Origin: Oscillospiraceae bacterium
Lineage (GTDB): Bacteria; Bacillota; Clostridia; Oscillospirales; Oscillospiraceae
Assembly (NCBI GenBank): GCA_902785905.1
Contig: CADAAM010000048.1
Span: forward strand, 1-58,101
Direction of reading: 5' to 3'
Length of the DNA: 58,101 nt
Under the pieces are notes generated by a model. That model had not been told where the DNA came from. It saw only the letters and a program-made list of their open reading frames with translations, and ran no database searches. Numbering within the stretch: the first letter of the stretch is position 1; each line of letters begins with the position of its first letter. Below, piece by piece: positions 14,444 to 23,386 of this stretch. A program made the position numbers and the translations under genes.

Positions 14444-17116
14444 ATGGCTCATCTGAGACCGAAAATCGTTAAACTCTGCCACGTCATCGGCGGCATTTCC
14501 GGCGTCGTCAACAAGATTGACGAGAACGCCCCCGAGTACTACAGTCTCGCGGACATCGTCAGCGACGACGAGGCCGACATCGCCATCGCCGCCGGTCTGC
14601 GCAAGGAGCGCACCGCAGATTGGCTCGCCAAAAAGGTCGGCAAAACGGTGGAGGAGATCATGCCCTCCCTCGACAATCTCGTCTACTACGGCGTGTTCCG
14701 CCGCACCTACAGCGAGAAGGACGGGCAGGATGTCTACTACATGCAGATTTTTGCCCCCGGCATCCTTGAGATGATGGTCAACAACGTTCCCCTCATGACC
14801 GCCCACCCGGAGATCGGCCGCGCGTTTGAGGAATATACTCGCCTGCGCATGCAGTCCATGGGCCCCATTCTGCCCGACGGCTACGGCCTGATGCGCGTGG
14901 TGCCGGTGGAGAGCGCCATCAAGGACATTCCCGGCGTCAGCCCCTATGAAAAGCTCAGCTATTACCTCGACAAATACAAGACCTTTTCTCTCTCCCCCTG
15001 CTCCTGCCGCGCCTCCCGTACCAGCATCAATGACGGTTGCGGCCACCTCGACCAGGAGATGTGCATCCAGATGGGCAAGGGCGCGGAGCACTATATCCGC
15101 TCCGGCCGCGCCAGAGAGATCACAAAGGAGGAGGCGCTTGAGGTCATCAGGCGCGCAGAGGAAAACGGCCTCATGCACGACATGCCGAACATTGAGGAGG
15201 CGGGCGAATCCGCCGCTATCTGCAACTGCTGCGCCTGCGCCTGCTTCGGCCTGCGCGCGGGGCTGATGTTCGGCGCGCGCGACGCCATCCGCTCCAACTT
15301 CGTCGCCGTGGTGGACGAGGCCAAGTGCGTCGCCTGCGCCCAGTGCGTGGAAAACTGTCCGGCCAACGCCCTCAAGCTCGGCCAGAAGCTTTGCTCGAGC
15401 GAGGAGATCCCCGTGCCGGAGTATGCCTCCATCGTCAACACCTTCAACTTTAAAAACGCCTTCAACCCCGACTACCGCGAGAACCGCGAGGACGTGCTGC
15501 CCTCCGGCACCGCGCCGTGCAAGACCGCGTGTCCCGCGCACATCGCCGTACAGGGATACTTAAAGCTCGCAGCCCAGGGCCGCTACACCGACGCGCTGGA
15601 GCTCATCAAGAAGGAGAACCCCTTCCCCGCCGTCTGCGGCCGTATCTGCAACAAGCGCTGCGAGCAGGCCTGCACCCGCGGCAGTGTGGACGAGGCCGTC
15701 GCCATTGACGAGGTCAAGCGCTTCATTGCCGACCACGACCTCCACGAGGAGACCCGCTTCGTGCCCAAGATGCTCAACCAGATCGGCAGGCCATACGAAG
15801 AGAAGATCGCCGTCATCGGCGCGGGCCCCGCTGGTATGAGCTGCGCCTACTACCTCGCCAACAAGGGCTATCCCGTCACGGTCTTCGATAAAAACCCCGT
15901 CCCCGGCGGTATGCTGGTGCTCGGCATCCCGAACTTCCGTCTGGAGAAGGACGTGCTCAACGCCGAGATCGACATTCTGCGCGAGATGGGCGTGGAGTTT
16001 AAGTGCGGCGTCGAGGTCGGCAGGGACATCACCATCCAGCAGCTCCGCGACGAGGGCTACAAGGGCTTCTACCTCGCCATCGGCGCGCAGAAGTCCTCCC
16101 CGCTCAAGATCAAGGGTGAGGAGCTGGACGGCGTCTGGGGCGGCGTGGAGTTCCTGCGCGAAGTGAACCTCGGCGCGCGGCCCGACATCGGCAAAAAATG
16201 CGCGGTCATCGGCGGCGGCAACGTCGCCATGGACGTCGCCGTCAGACTCGGCGCGGACGAGACGACGATCATCTACCGCCGCTCCGAGGCCGAGCTGCCC
16301 GCCGACCCCGACGAAGTCAAAGAGGCCATGAAGGAGGGCGTCAAGTTCCGCTATCTCTGCGCCCCGGCCGAGATTACCGGCAAGGACGGCAAGGTCAGGC
16401 AGCTCATGGTCGAGGTCATGGAGCTCGGCGCGCCCGACGAGAAGGGCCGCCGCAAGCCCGTCGGCACCGGCAAATATGAGTTTATCGACGTGGACAGCGT
16501 TATCTCCGCCATCGGCCAGCAGGTCGACTGGGGCGGACTGGACGTCGGCGCGCTCCAAAAGCGCAAGAACGGCACCTGTGAAGCAAACGAGCTGACCTAT
16601 CAGTCCGGAGAGCCCGACATCTTTGTCGGCGGTGACGTGTACACCGGGCCGAAGTTTGCCATCGACGCGATTGCAGCCGGCAAGGAGGCCGCCATCTCCC
16701 TGCACCGCTATGTGCATCCCGGCCAGACCCTCACCATGGGCCGCGACCGCCGCATCTACCGCGAGCTCGACAAGACCCACGCCCTGGTCTCCCTCGGCGG
16801 CTTCGATACCGAACGCCGCCAGGAGCCCGGCTACAACGAAGCCAAGGCAAAGAGCTTCTCCGACGCCCGCGTCACCTTCACCGAGGAGCAGGTGCGCAGG
16901 GAGTGCGCGCGCTGTCTCGGCTGCGGCGCGACCAAGGTGGACGAATATCTCTGCATCGGCTGCGGCCTGTGCACCACCAAGTGCAAGTTCGACGCCATCA
17001 AGCTCAAGAAGGTCCGCGACTGGCATGCCGGCGCCTTCGAGACCATGCCCATTAAGGTTGCCGAGGGTCTTGTCAAGCGCACCGGCAAGATCATCCGCAA
17101 CAACCTCAAAAAGTAA
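14444..17116 (+). CDS. Multidomain iron-sulfur flavoprotein oxidoreductase (GltD-like core, extra N-terminal and 4Fe-4S domains)
   Basis: An 890-residue cytoplasmic redox protein. Residues 1-115 are helical, winged-helix-like. Residues 180-310 are Cys-rich (SPCSCRAS, CNCCACACF) and end in a 4Fe-4S motif, CVACAQCVENCP. The GltD-type 4Fe-4S domain follows (CKTACPAHIAVQGYL ... CGRICNKRCEQACTRG). The FAD motif is VIGAGPAGMSCAYYLANKG (near 453) and the NAD(P) motif VIGGGNVAMD (near 588). The C-terminus carries a cysteine cluster, CARCLGCG ... CIGCGLCTTKCKFDAI. The core matches glutamate synthase beta chain/NfnB-like NAD(P)H dehydrogenases, but the fused N-terminal module is unusual. AAAGGAG precedes the ATG. 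It overlaps hypA by one base (TAATG), suggesting a link to hydrogenase or ferredoxin metabolism. Its electron acceptor is unknown. Confidence 0.85.
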   Translation: MAHLRPKIVKLCHVIGGISGVVNKIDENAPEYYSLADIVSDDEADIAIAAGLRKERTADWLAKKVGKTVEEIMPSLDNLVYYGVFRRTYSEKDGQDVYYMQIFAPGILEMMVNNVPLMTAHPEIGRAFEEYTRLRMQSMGPILPDGYGLMRVVPVESAIKDIPGVSPYEKLSYYLDKYKTFSLSPCSCRASRTSINDGCGHLDQEMCIQMGKGAEHYIRSGRAREITKEEALEVIRRAEENGLMHDMPNIEEAGESAAICNCCACACFGLRAGLMFGARDAIRSNFVAVVDEAKCVACAQCVENCPANALKLGQKLCSSEEIPVPEYASIVNTFNFKNAFNPDYRENREDVLPSGTAPCKTACPAHIAVQGYLKLAAQGRYTDALELIKKENPFPAVCGRICNKRCEQACTRGSVDEAVAIDEVKRFIADHDLHEETRFVPKMLNQIGRPYEEKIAVIGAGPAGMSCAYYLANKGYPVTVFDKNPVPGGMLVLGIPNFRLEKDVLNAEIDILREMGVEFKCGVEVGRDITIQQLRDEGYKGFYLAIGAQKSSPLKIKGEELDGVWGGVEFLREVNLGARPDIGKKCAVIGGGNVAMDVAVRLGADETTIIYRRSEAELPADPDEVKEAMKEGVKFRYLCAPAEITGKDGKVRQLMVEVMELGAPDEKGRRKPVGTGKYEFIDVDSVISAIGQQVDWGGLDVGALQKRKNGTCEANELTYQSGEPDIFVGGDVYTGPKFAIDAIAAGKEAAISLHRYVHPGQTLTMGRDRRIYRELDKTHALVSLGGFDTERRQEPGYNEAKAKSFSDARVTFTEEQVRRECARCLGCGATKVDEYLCIGCGLCTTKCKFDAIKLKKVRDWHAGAFETMPIKVAEGLVKRTGKIIRNNLKK

Positions 17117-17457
17117 TGCACGAGCTCGGGATCTGCGACGCCATCCTCAAAACCGTGGACGGCATCGCCAGGGAGGAACAGCTGACCGTGGTCCACAAGG
17201 TCACGCTCGAGGTGGGCATGCTCTCGGGCGTGGTGCCTCGCTTTCTCACCGACTGCTGGCAGGCGGTCATCGACGGCACGCCCTATCAGGATACGGAGCT
17301 CTGCATCGAGACCGTCAACGGCCTTGCGCGCTGCGAGGATTGCGGGCATGAGTTCAGTGCCGATCTGGAAAAGCTCTGGTGCCCCAAATGTGCGGGCCGC
17401 CGGCTCACCCCGCTGACGGGCACGGATTTGACAATCAAGGAAATCGAGGCGGATTAA
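17116..17457 (+). CDS. hypA: Hydrogenase/urease nickel incorporation protein HypA
   Basis: A 113-residue metallochaperone. The N-terminal MHELGI supplies the nickel ligand His2 and the neighbouring Glu. A zinc ribbon is formed by CEDC (near residues 74-77) and CPKC (near 90-93). HypA delivers nickel to [NiFe] hydrogenase precursors or urease. No [NiFe] hydrogenase, urease or other hyp gene is visible in this window; the only hydrogenase here is of the [FeFe] type at 47.8-49.2 kb. The gene overlaps the end of the 890-residue oxidoreductase by one base and is followed immediately by the NimA-like gene. Confidence 0.92.
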   Translation: MHELGICDAILKTVDGIAREEQLTVVHKVTLEVGMLSGVVPRFLTDCWQAVIDGTPYQDTELCIETVNGLARCEDCGHEFSADLEKLWCPKCAGRRLTPLTGTDLTIKEIEAD

Positions 17458-17955
17458 ATGGTACATGAGATGCGGAGAAAACGGCAGGCCCTCTCCGAGC
17501 AGGAGACGTGGGAGGTATTGGAGCGCGGCAGCTCCGGTGTGCTCGCCCTCATTGACGAGGACGGTCTCCCCTATGCCGTGCCACTGAGTTATGTCTGTCA
17601 CGACGGGCGGATCTATTACCACTGCGCTAAAGTCGGTCACAAGCTGAACGCTGTGCGCGCCAACGGCAGGGCCAGCTTCTGCGTGATCGACAGGGACGAG
17701 GTGGTCCCGGAAAAGTTTACGACCAAGTACCGCAGTGCCATCGTCTTCGGCGTGATCCGGGAGGTCGTCAGCCCCGAGGAGATCATGCGCGCCATGCGGG
17801 CGCTGGCGGCCAAGTATTCGCCCGCGGAAGGCGAAGACGCTTTTCAGCGGGAGATGAAGAGCTCCGGGGCGTTGTGCGTGCTTGCCCTGGAGATCGAACA
17901 TCTCAGCGGCAAACAGGGTAAGGAACTATTAAAAGAAAAGGAGAATACACCATGA
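17458..17955 (+). CDS. Pyridoxamine 5'-phosphate oxidase-like, NimA-type flavoprotein
   Basis: A 165-residue split-barrel flavin-binding protein. The start RRKRQALSEQETWEVLERGSSGVLAL...GLPYAVPLSYVCHDGRIYYHCAKVGHKL and the later FTTKYRSAIVFGVI are typical of the NimA/5-nitroimidazole reductase-like branch, which binds FMN (or heme) and often reduces small nitro compounds. Endogenous substrates of most members are unknown. It begins directly after hypA and overlaps the HIT gene by 4 bases, so it is the third member of this compact operon. Confidence 0.85.
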   Translation: MVHEMRRKRQALSEQETWEVLERGSSGVLALIDEDGLPYAVPLSYVCHDGRIYYHCAKVGHKLNAVRANGRASFCVIDRDEVVPEKFTTKYRSAIVFGVIREVVSPEEIMRAMRALAAKYSPAEGEDAFQREMKSSGALCVLALEIEHLSGKQGKELLKEKENTP

Positions 17956-18398
17956 CACTGGAAGAAAGACAGGCCGCCGCGCCGCGCGAGGCGTGCGGGT
18001 ACTGCATGGGCGGTGAGCTGCTGGACGCCTTCGGCATCAAAATCTGTGACCTGAGCGTGAGTCAGCTCATCCTCTTCAAGGAGCAGAGCCACCCCGGCCG
18101 CTGCATCGTGGCCTACAAGGATCACGTCAGTGAGATCACCGACATCTCCGACGCGGAGCGCGACGCTTTCTTTGCCGACGTAAACCGCGCGGCGAAGGCC
18201 ATCCACGCGGTCTTCAAGCCCGAAAAACTCAACTACGGCGCCTATGGCGACACGGGCTGCCATCTGCACATGCACCTGGTACCCAAGTACCGCGACGGCT
18301 TTGAGTGGGGCGGCGTCTTTGCGATGAACCCCGGTAAGGTCTTCCTCACGGACGCGGAATACGCCGACATGATTGAAAAGATCAAGGCGGCGCTGTAA
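17952..18398 (+). CDS. HIT-family nucleotide hydrolase/transferase
   Basis: A 148-residue histidine triad protein. The catalytic motif HLHMHLVP (near residues 109-116) carries the H-x-H-x-H triad, and the N-terminal CGYC pair resembles the zinc-binding Cys of Hint/HinT-type members. Such proteins cleave nucleotide phosphoramidates, adenylates or dinucleoside polyphosphates. The ATG overlaps the NimA-like stop (ATGA), with AAGGAG upstream. A strong terminator follows the stop by 12 bases, ending the operon that starts at 14444. Confidence 0.88.
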   Translation: MTLEERQAAAPREACGYCMGGELLDAFGIKICDLSVSQLILFKEQSHPGRCIVAYKDHVSEITDISDAERDAFFADVNRAAKAIHAVFKPEKLNYGAYGDTGCHLHMHLVPKYRDGFEWGGVFAMNPGKVFLTDAEYADMIEKIKAAL

Positions 18399-18409
18399 AG
18401 CAAAGCCGA

Positions 18410-18458
18410 ACATAAAACGAGGGCAGGTCCGCAGGCCTGCCCTCGTTTTATGTTTTTT
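18410..18458. terminator. Strong bidirectional terminator
   Basis: An 18-bp perfect stem (ACATAAAACGAGGGCAGG and its complement, 18410-18427 with 18436-18453) is followed by TTTTT on the plus strand. It separates the convergent HIT and lyxose-isomerase genes and overlaps the end of the latter by two bases. Confidence 0.85.
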
Positions 18459-19143
18459 ACTTTGCCTTGGGGTATTCCGTACACAGGAGCCGGTACGGCG
18501 GCTCATCCTCCTCGATGGTGGGGAAGCGGCCCACCGGCGGGTTGAAGCGGTTGTCGCTTGCGTCGTCGTTGACCTGGCTCACCTCGCCCAGCAGCACCGG
18601 GCCTGTCCCCGGTTCGACCTCGAAGTCGTGGTAGAGATAGGGGTAGATGGTGATGCTCTGCCCCGGGCGGAGCCTGACCTGCGTCCCGGCGGGGACAGTC
18701 ATGGTGCGGCCGTCGATGTGGACGGTGACGGGGCTCTCTTTATCCAGCTCCTCGTCCGCCAGGGAGTTGTAGACCCGGATCAGCACCGTGCCGCCGCCGC
18801 GATTGATGATGTCTTCCATCTTTGTCCAGTGGAAGTGCATGGGGCTGTACTGCCCCTCCTTGAGGCAGAGCAGCTTTTCTGCGTAGGGCTTGGGGTATTT
18901 GTCTCTCATCTTGAGATTGCCGTTGCGGATGGTGATGAGGGAGAAGCCCACCTCGTCGAATTTTCCGAGGCCGTAATCCGTGATGTCCCAGCCGAGGAGA
19001 TTATCGCGCACCTCGTCATATTCATGGCCCTTGGTCTGCCAGTCCTCCGGCGTAAAATGGCAGAAGTCCGGCAGGGAGATGCGGTAGTCGCGGATCATCC
19101 CCTCCATCTCCCGGAGCGCTGCGTTGATCTCACTGCGTTTCAT
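18457..19143 (-). CDS. D-lyxose ketol-isomerase-family cupin
   Basis: A 228-residue cupin sugar isomerase. The metal-binding motif is PMHFHWTKMEDIINRGGGT (His, His, Glu), with a later His in YPYLYHDFEV, as in the D-lyxose isomerase (former DUF1498) family, which interconverts D-lyxose and D-xylulose (and D-mannose and D-fructose in some members). Length and N-terminal MKRSEINAALREM fit the family. The ribosome site AGAAGGGA lies upstream of the ATG at 19143. The start is only 13 bases from the end of the frameshifted ROK-like gene, so the two are probably co-transcribed; a sugar kinase-like and a sugar isomerase would belong together. Confidence 0.88.
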   Translation of the reverse strand: MKRSEINAALREMEGMIRDYRISLPDFCHFTPEDWQTKGHEYDEVRDNLLGWDITDYGLGKFDEVGFSLITIRNGNLKMRDKYPKPYAEKLLCLKEGQYSPMHFHWTKMEDIINRGGGTVLIRVYNSLADEELDKESPVTVHIDGRTMTVPAGTQVRLRPGQSITIYPYLYHDFEVEPGTGPVLLGEVSQVNDDASDNRFNPPVGRFPTIEEDEPPYRLLCTEYPKAK

Positions 19144-19156
19144 ATATATATCCCTT

Positions 19157-20780
19157 CTAACTTAAAGCGTAATACATTGCGCCGACAGCCTGCCCGAACT
19201 GGGCGACCGTGACCTCCGGCGTCTTGGCCAGCGCGCGCATGAGCGGCGTTTTGGCAAGCCCCTCGTCCGAGGGCAGCAGACGCAGCTCCGGCGCGTAAGT
19301 CCGAAAGCCCTCGTTCAGCAAAGCGAAGACAGCGGGTCTTTTCACAAAGCGTCCAAAGAGGAAGCGGGTGTCCGTCTCCGGGTGCACAAGATGCACCATC
19401 TCCTGCGAGACCACGGCGAGATTCTGACCGATCTCCCGAAAGACTTCACAGGCGGCGGGCTCGCCCTCTTCCGCGGCGCGCATGAGAGCTTCGAGGCAGG
19501 GCTTGCGCATGTCCTGCGGCTCGCCCGCAATACGCAGGCAATCCCCGTCGAGGGCCGTGAAGCCGTCAAGCAGCTTCGGCTCCAGCTTCCACGCGAGGCG
19601 GTAGGCTGCCGCCTGACCCATGTAGCGCCGCGCCCCGGCAAGGCCGGAGTTTTCGTTGCGCGTGCTTCGGAGATCTTCCGGGGGGAAGGCGCGGGACGGG
19701 AAGCTGCCGAGGTCGAGGATCAGGTCGTACATCTCCAGCGGCAGGGGCGGGATCTCCCCCTCCGCCGTGAGCACCCCGGTGCCGAGATCGCTCCCGGCAG
19801 AGACTGAGCAGCGCGTCGCCCAGGGTGCCCAATTTGGCAAAGGCCGTCTCATAATCGACCGCCGTGTTTTTCCTCATCTCGTCGGTCTTCGGGGTCTCAC
19901 CGCCGAGGATGCGGTCGCGGATGACGATGTCCGGAAAGCTCAGTCCCACGCCGTCAAGAACGTTCACCTTACCGCCGAGATAGTCCTCCACAGCCTCCAC
20001 CGCCGCGCGAACCCTCGGAAGCGGCGCGTCTTTTTCCAGCGCTTCGGTGAGCGCCGCGCTGGTCTCCACCGGCAGCAGGGCTTTCTCCGCCGCGACGCAG
20101 GCCCGCATGAGCCGGGTCAGCAGCAGGATGGGGCCGATGATCTCCTCGACGGTTTCACAGGCCGCGGGGTTCCAGTCAAATTCCCTGGTACAGATGAGGC
20201 GCTCCCCGTCCGAGGCGGCGAGCTTGATATCTGTGCCTCCCACGTCGATTCCGCACAGGCGCAGGGTTGAAGCGCCTCTGCATAATGCGCGGAGCTTTTC
20301 GTCGAGCGGCGCGGCAGCCTCTTTTTCCGCTTTCGCCGGGAGGGGCGCGTAGTCGGCGATGGCCTCCAGCACGAAGCGGAAGGCCGGGCCGCCGTAGCTT
20401 CGGGCAATGCGGTCGGCGATGCTGATGACCTTGCCGAAGCCCCGCCGCCTGGGCTCGTTCACCTGGAACACCGCGTCGAGCGTGCTGCCCAGGGCGAGCA
20501 GTTCCGTGTCGCCGATGTCGAAGAACAGCCGCAGCTCGCGCCCGCTGTAGGCCGCGAGACAGTTATACACACAGGCATAGAGAAATTCCGCGCAGAAATG
20601 CCTCTCTTCGTCGTTTTCCCATTTGGGAACGGCACAGGGAAAGTCCCGCTTTGTTCCGTCGCGCAGGGTCAGGCGCAGGATCACCGGCCTTGCGGTCGGA
20701 TCGTTCAGAAATACCTCGCGCAGCTCCGGCAGCCAGAGCGGGCTGTCTGCGCGCGCTTTGTCGAGCAGCTCAGAGAGCAT
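19157..20780 (-). pseudogene. ROK/ASKHA-like protein gene interrupted by a frameshift
   Basis: Two overlapping frames make one protein. The first frame begins at ATG 20780 (GGGAGG upstream). It has an N-terminal domain of about 180 residues that I do not recognise, then the ROK-type phosphate motif GIDVGGTDIKLAASDGERL. It reads on to LGTLGDALLSLC near 19815 and then loses sense (RERSRHRGAHGGG). The homologous continuation (AGSDLGTGVLTAEGEIPPLPLEMYDLILDLGSFPSRAFPP, here in pieces) is in another frame and runs to 19157. The switch point lies near 19795-19815. ROK proteins are sugar kinases or repressors. A single-base indel would restore a roughly 540-residue protein, so either the gene is broken or the read is wrong. 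Confidence 0.8.
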
Positions 20781-20814
20781 GGACGCCGCCTCCCGTTTTG
20801 ATTCCTTGTTTTCT

Positions 20815-20865
20815 ATTATACCGCAAATCCCGGCCTTGTAAAGCGCTGGCAGACTGTGCTATACT
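20815..20865. promoter_or_regulatory. Overlapping divergent promoters
   Basis: Rightward for the TIR gene: TTGTAA (20836-20841), 18 bases, TATACT (20860-20865). Leftward for the ROK-like gene: TTTACA (20842-20837), 16 bases, TATAAT (20820-20815). The two -35 boxes share bases, so the two genes cannot be transcribed fully at once. Confidence 0.55.
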
Positions 20866-20905
20866 GATTTTATCAATGTTATGATAATCTTCGGAGGCCC
20901 GGTTT

Positions 20906-22351
20906 ATGAACGGGATTACACCCTATGAGGGGACGCAGCCCTATATCTTTATCAGCTACGCCCATGCGGATGCCCCGGCGGTCATGGCGATCGGGGCGCG
21001 CCTGCAGGCGGCCGGGTGCCGCGTCTGGTACGACGGCGGCATCGAGGTCGGCAGTGAGTGGCCCGAGTACATCGCGGCCCACCTTGCGGGCGCTGCGGTG
21101 ATGCTGGCCTTTCTGTCCAAGGCCTACATCCGCTCAGACAACTGCCGCAAAGAGATGCACTTTGCCCAGACGCGGAAGATCAGGACCGTGAACATTTTTC
21201 TCGAGGAGACGGCTCTGACCCCCGGCATGGAGATGCAGATCGGCAGTCTTTTCGCCCTGATGAAATATACCATGCCTGAGGATGTTTTCTACGAAAAGCT
21301 CTTCGCTGCGCCGCAATTGGCCCCGCTGCTGGCCGAGGGCGCGGCGTGTGAGCCGTTTCAGCCGAGCGCGTCCTCAGCCAAAAAGAAAAAGAGCTGGCCA
21401 TGGCAGCGCATCGTGCTTCTCTGCGTGTCGTCGGCGCTGCTTGTGACCCTCGTCACACTCGGAATCGTCGGGTGGAGCACGGGCATCGCCCAGCGCATAT
21501 ATATTGAGAAGACCCAGCCGGCGATCACAGTCCCGCCGTACAATACGCCGGCGGTCTTTACAAGCGCCGCGCTGGAGAAGGCCGCCCGAGACTACGCCGC
21601 GAAGCCGGACGGTCCGCTCATGGTCGGAGACCTGGCGGAGCTGTATGAGCTGTGTCTCGAATCCCCGGAGCCCAGCGCCCTCTCCGAGCTTCGCTTTTTC
21701 CCCAATCTCAGCTCGCTGAGGCTCATTGGGTACGAGGCGGACAATCTCAAGGACCTGCCGGTCTGCGGAATTGAATCACTTGCGCTTATTGACTGCCATA
21801 TCCGTTCGCTCAGGGGCATCGGGAACCTGCCTCTTTTGCGCGTGCTGGACTGTGAGGGCAGCCCCATCCGCTCCCTCGGGAATCTGTCGCGCTGTCTTGA
21901 GCTGCGGCGGCTGAATCTCGGCAGCGCAAATGTGACGAACTTCACCGCCCTTGTCCCTCTGCGGGAACTCGCTGAGGCCGAGATTGCAAACGCGGCACTG
22001 GATGACCTGTGGCCTCTCCTGGCGCAGAACGAGCTGAGCGATCTGGTTTTCACTGACTGTGATCTGCGCGGGCGTTTCTTCAAGCGCTTTGACCGGGAGT
22101 GGAACATCGTGAGTCTCAAGCTTGTCGACTGTGAACTCAATTCCACCGTGAATCTTGAAGACTTCACAAGTCTGCGGGAGCTGACGCTGATCCGCAGCGG
22201 GGAAAAGCTCGACTGGTCGGCTCTGGCAGGGCTCCAATCCCTGCGTGTCGTTACAGCGGACGAAAGTATGGAGCCGGTTCTGTGCGAAGCTCTGGTCAGT
22301 ACGGAGGCGCTGGTTGAGCTGAATATACTGAAACAGGAGGCATCAGCATGA
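20906..22351 (+). CDS. TIR domain - transmembrane - leucine-rich repeat protein
   Basis: A 481-residue single-pass membrane protein. Residues 11-135 are a bacterial TIR domain (YIFISYAHAD, then RVWYDGGIEVGSEWPEYI, then FLSKAYIRSDNCRKEM), with Glu83 at the position of the NADase catalytic glutamate. A Lys-rich stretch (KKKKSWPW, 160-167) precedes one hydrophobic helix (168-190), which puts the TIR inside the cell by the positive-inside rule. About residues 245-475 form seven or more leucine-rich-like repeats (FFPNLSSLRLIGYE, CGIESLALIDCHI, LPLLRVLDCEGS, CLELRRLNLGS) that would lie outside. GGAGG precedes the ATG. The stop overlaps the hydroxyacid dehydrogenase start. The layout is a mirror of animal Toll receptors, and the function (defence or signalling) is unknown. 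Confidence 0.82.
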   Translation: MNGITPYEGTQPYIFISYAHADAPAVMAIGARLQAAGCRVWYDGGIEVGSEWPEYIAAHLAGAAVMLAFLSKAYIRSDNCRKEMHFAQTRKIRTVNIFLEETALTPGMEMQIGSLFALMKYTMPEDVFYEKLFAAPQLAPLLAEGAACEPFQPSASSAKKKKSWPWQRIVLLCVSSALLVTLVTLGIVGWSTGIAQRIYIEKTQPAITVPPYNTPAVFTSAALEKAARDYAAKPDGPLMVGDLAELYELCLESPEPSALSELRFFPNLSSLRLIGYEADNLKDLPVCGIESLALIDCHIRSLRGIGNLPLLRVLDCEGSPIRSLGNLSRCLELRRLNLGSANVTNFTALVPLRELAEAEIANAALDDLWPLLAQNELSDLVFTDCDLRGRFFKRFDREWNIVSLKLVDCELNSTVNLEDFTSLRELTLIRSGEKLDWSALAGLQSLRVVTADESMEPVLCEALVSTEALVELNILKQEASA

Positions 22352-23307
22352 AAATCGTCATTCTGGACGGCTACACCGAAAATCCCGGCGATCTGAGCTG
22401 GGCGCAGCTCGAGACCTTTGGCGAGCTCACGGTCTATGACCGCACACCGTATGAGACTTCTGAGATCATCCGCCGCATCGGGAATGCGGAGATCGTCGTC
22501 ACAAACAAGGTCCCTCTCACGCGGGAGGTGCTGACGGCCTGCCCGAATATCCGCTTCATCACAGTGCTCGCCACCGGCTACAATGTGGTGGACACGGCCT
22601 GCGCGCGGGAGCGCGGCATCCCGGTCTCGAACGTCCCGGCCTACGGCACGGCGGCGGTCGGGCAGTTTGCCATCGCGCTGCTGCTGGAAATCAGCTCCCA
22701 CGTCGCGCACCACTCCGAGGCCGTACACGCGGGCCGCTGGGAGAGCGCGCCGGACTGGACCTTCTGGGACTACCCGCTCATCGAGCTTGCGGGCAAGACC
22801 ATGGGCATTGTCGGCTTCGGGCGCATCGGCCAGACCACGGGCCGCATCGCGAAGGCTCTGGGCATGAACGTGCTCGCCGCCGGCAGCCGGGAGACCGAGG
22901 TGGGGCGCAAGATTGCCCGGTATGTCGACCGCAGCGAGCTCTTTGCCAGTTCGGACGTGATCTGCCTGCACTGTCCGCTGTTTCCGGAGACGGTGGGGAT
23001 GATCAACCGCGACACGATCGCGCAGATGAAGGACGGCGTCATCCTTATCAACAACAGCCGCGGCGGACTGGTGGTCGAGCAGGATCTTGCTGACGCCCTG
23101 AACAGCGGCAAGGTGCTGGCGGCGGGACTGGACGTGGTGTCCACCGAGCCCATCCGCGCCGACAATCCCCTGCTGAAAGCGAAAAACTGCTTCATCACGC
23201 CGCACATCTCCTGGGCCCCGAAGGAGACGCGGCAGCGGATTCTGGACTGTACGGCGGATAATTTGCGCGCTTTCCTTGACGGAAAGCCCATTCATGTGGT
23301 AAATTAA
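22348..23307 (+). CDS. D-isomer-specific 2-hydroxyacid dehydrogenase (glycerate dehydrogenase-like)
   Basis: A 319-residue NAD(H)-dependent enzyme that reduces 2-oxoacids to D-2-hydroxyacids; the closest feel is hydroxypyruvate/glycerate dehydrogenase. The NAD motif is GIVGFGRIGQTTGRIAKALG (near 148-167), the catalytic Arg lies in INNSRGG (near 233), the Glu in DVVSTEP (near 262) and the His in ITPHISWA (near 281). The ATG overlaps the TIR gene stop as ATGA, an odd partner for a metabolic enzyme. Overlap suggests that they are expressed together, but no shared role is evident. Confidence 0.9.
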   Translation: MKIVILDGYTENPGDLSWAQLETFGELTVYDRTPYETSEIIRRIGNAEIVVTNKVPLTREVLTACPNIRFITVLATGYNVVDTACARERGIPVSNVPAYGTAAVGQFAIALLLEISSHVAHHSEAVHAGRWESAPDWTFWDYPLIELAGKTMGIVGFGRIGQTTGRIAKALGMNVLAAGSRETEVGRKIARYVDRSELFASSDVICLHCPLFPETVGMINRDTIAQMKDGVILINNSRGGLVVEQDLADALNSGKVLAAGLDVVSTEPIRADNPLLKAKNCFITPHISWAPKETRQRILDCTADNLRAFLDGKPIHVVN

Positions 23308-23386
23308 TCAAGGTTTTAAATGGATTCCATTCGGCAATCCGACATAACAGGAAGCAGCGCTTCCGGAAAAGAAAAGAGTGATTTGC

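Noticed and set aside
15560-17026. A 488-residue leftward open frame, and similar long frames opposite glgB, carB, glyQS and gdhA
   Set aside because: All are mirror frames of confident genes, without ribosome sites or recognisable domains.
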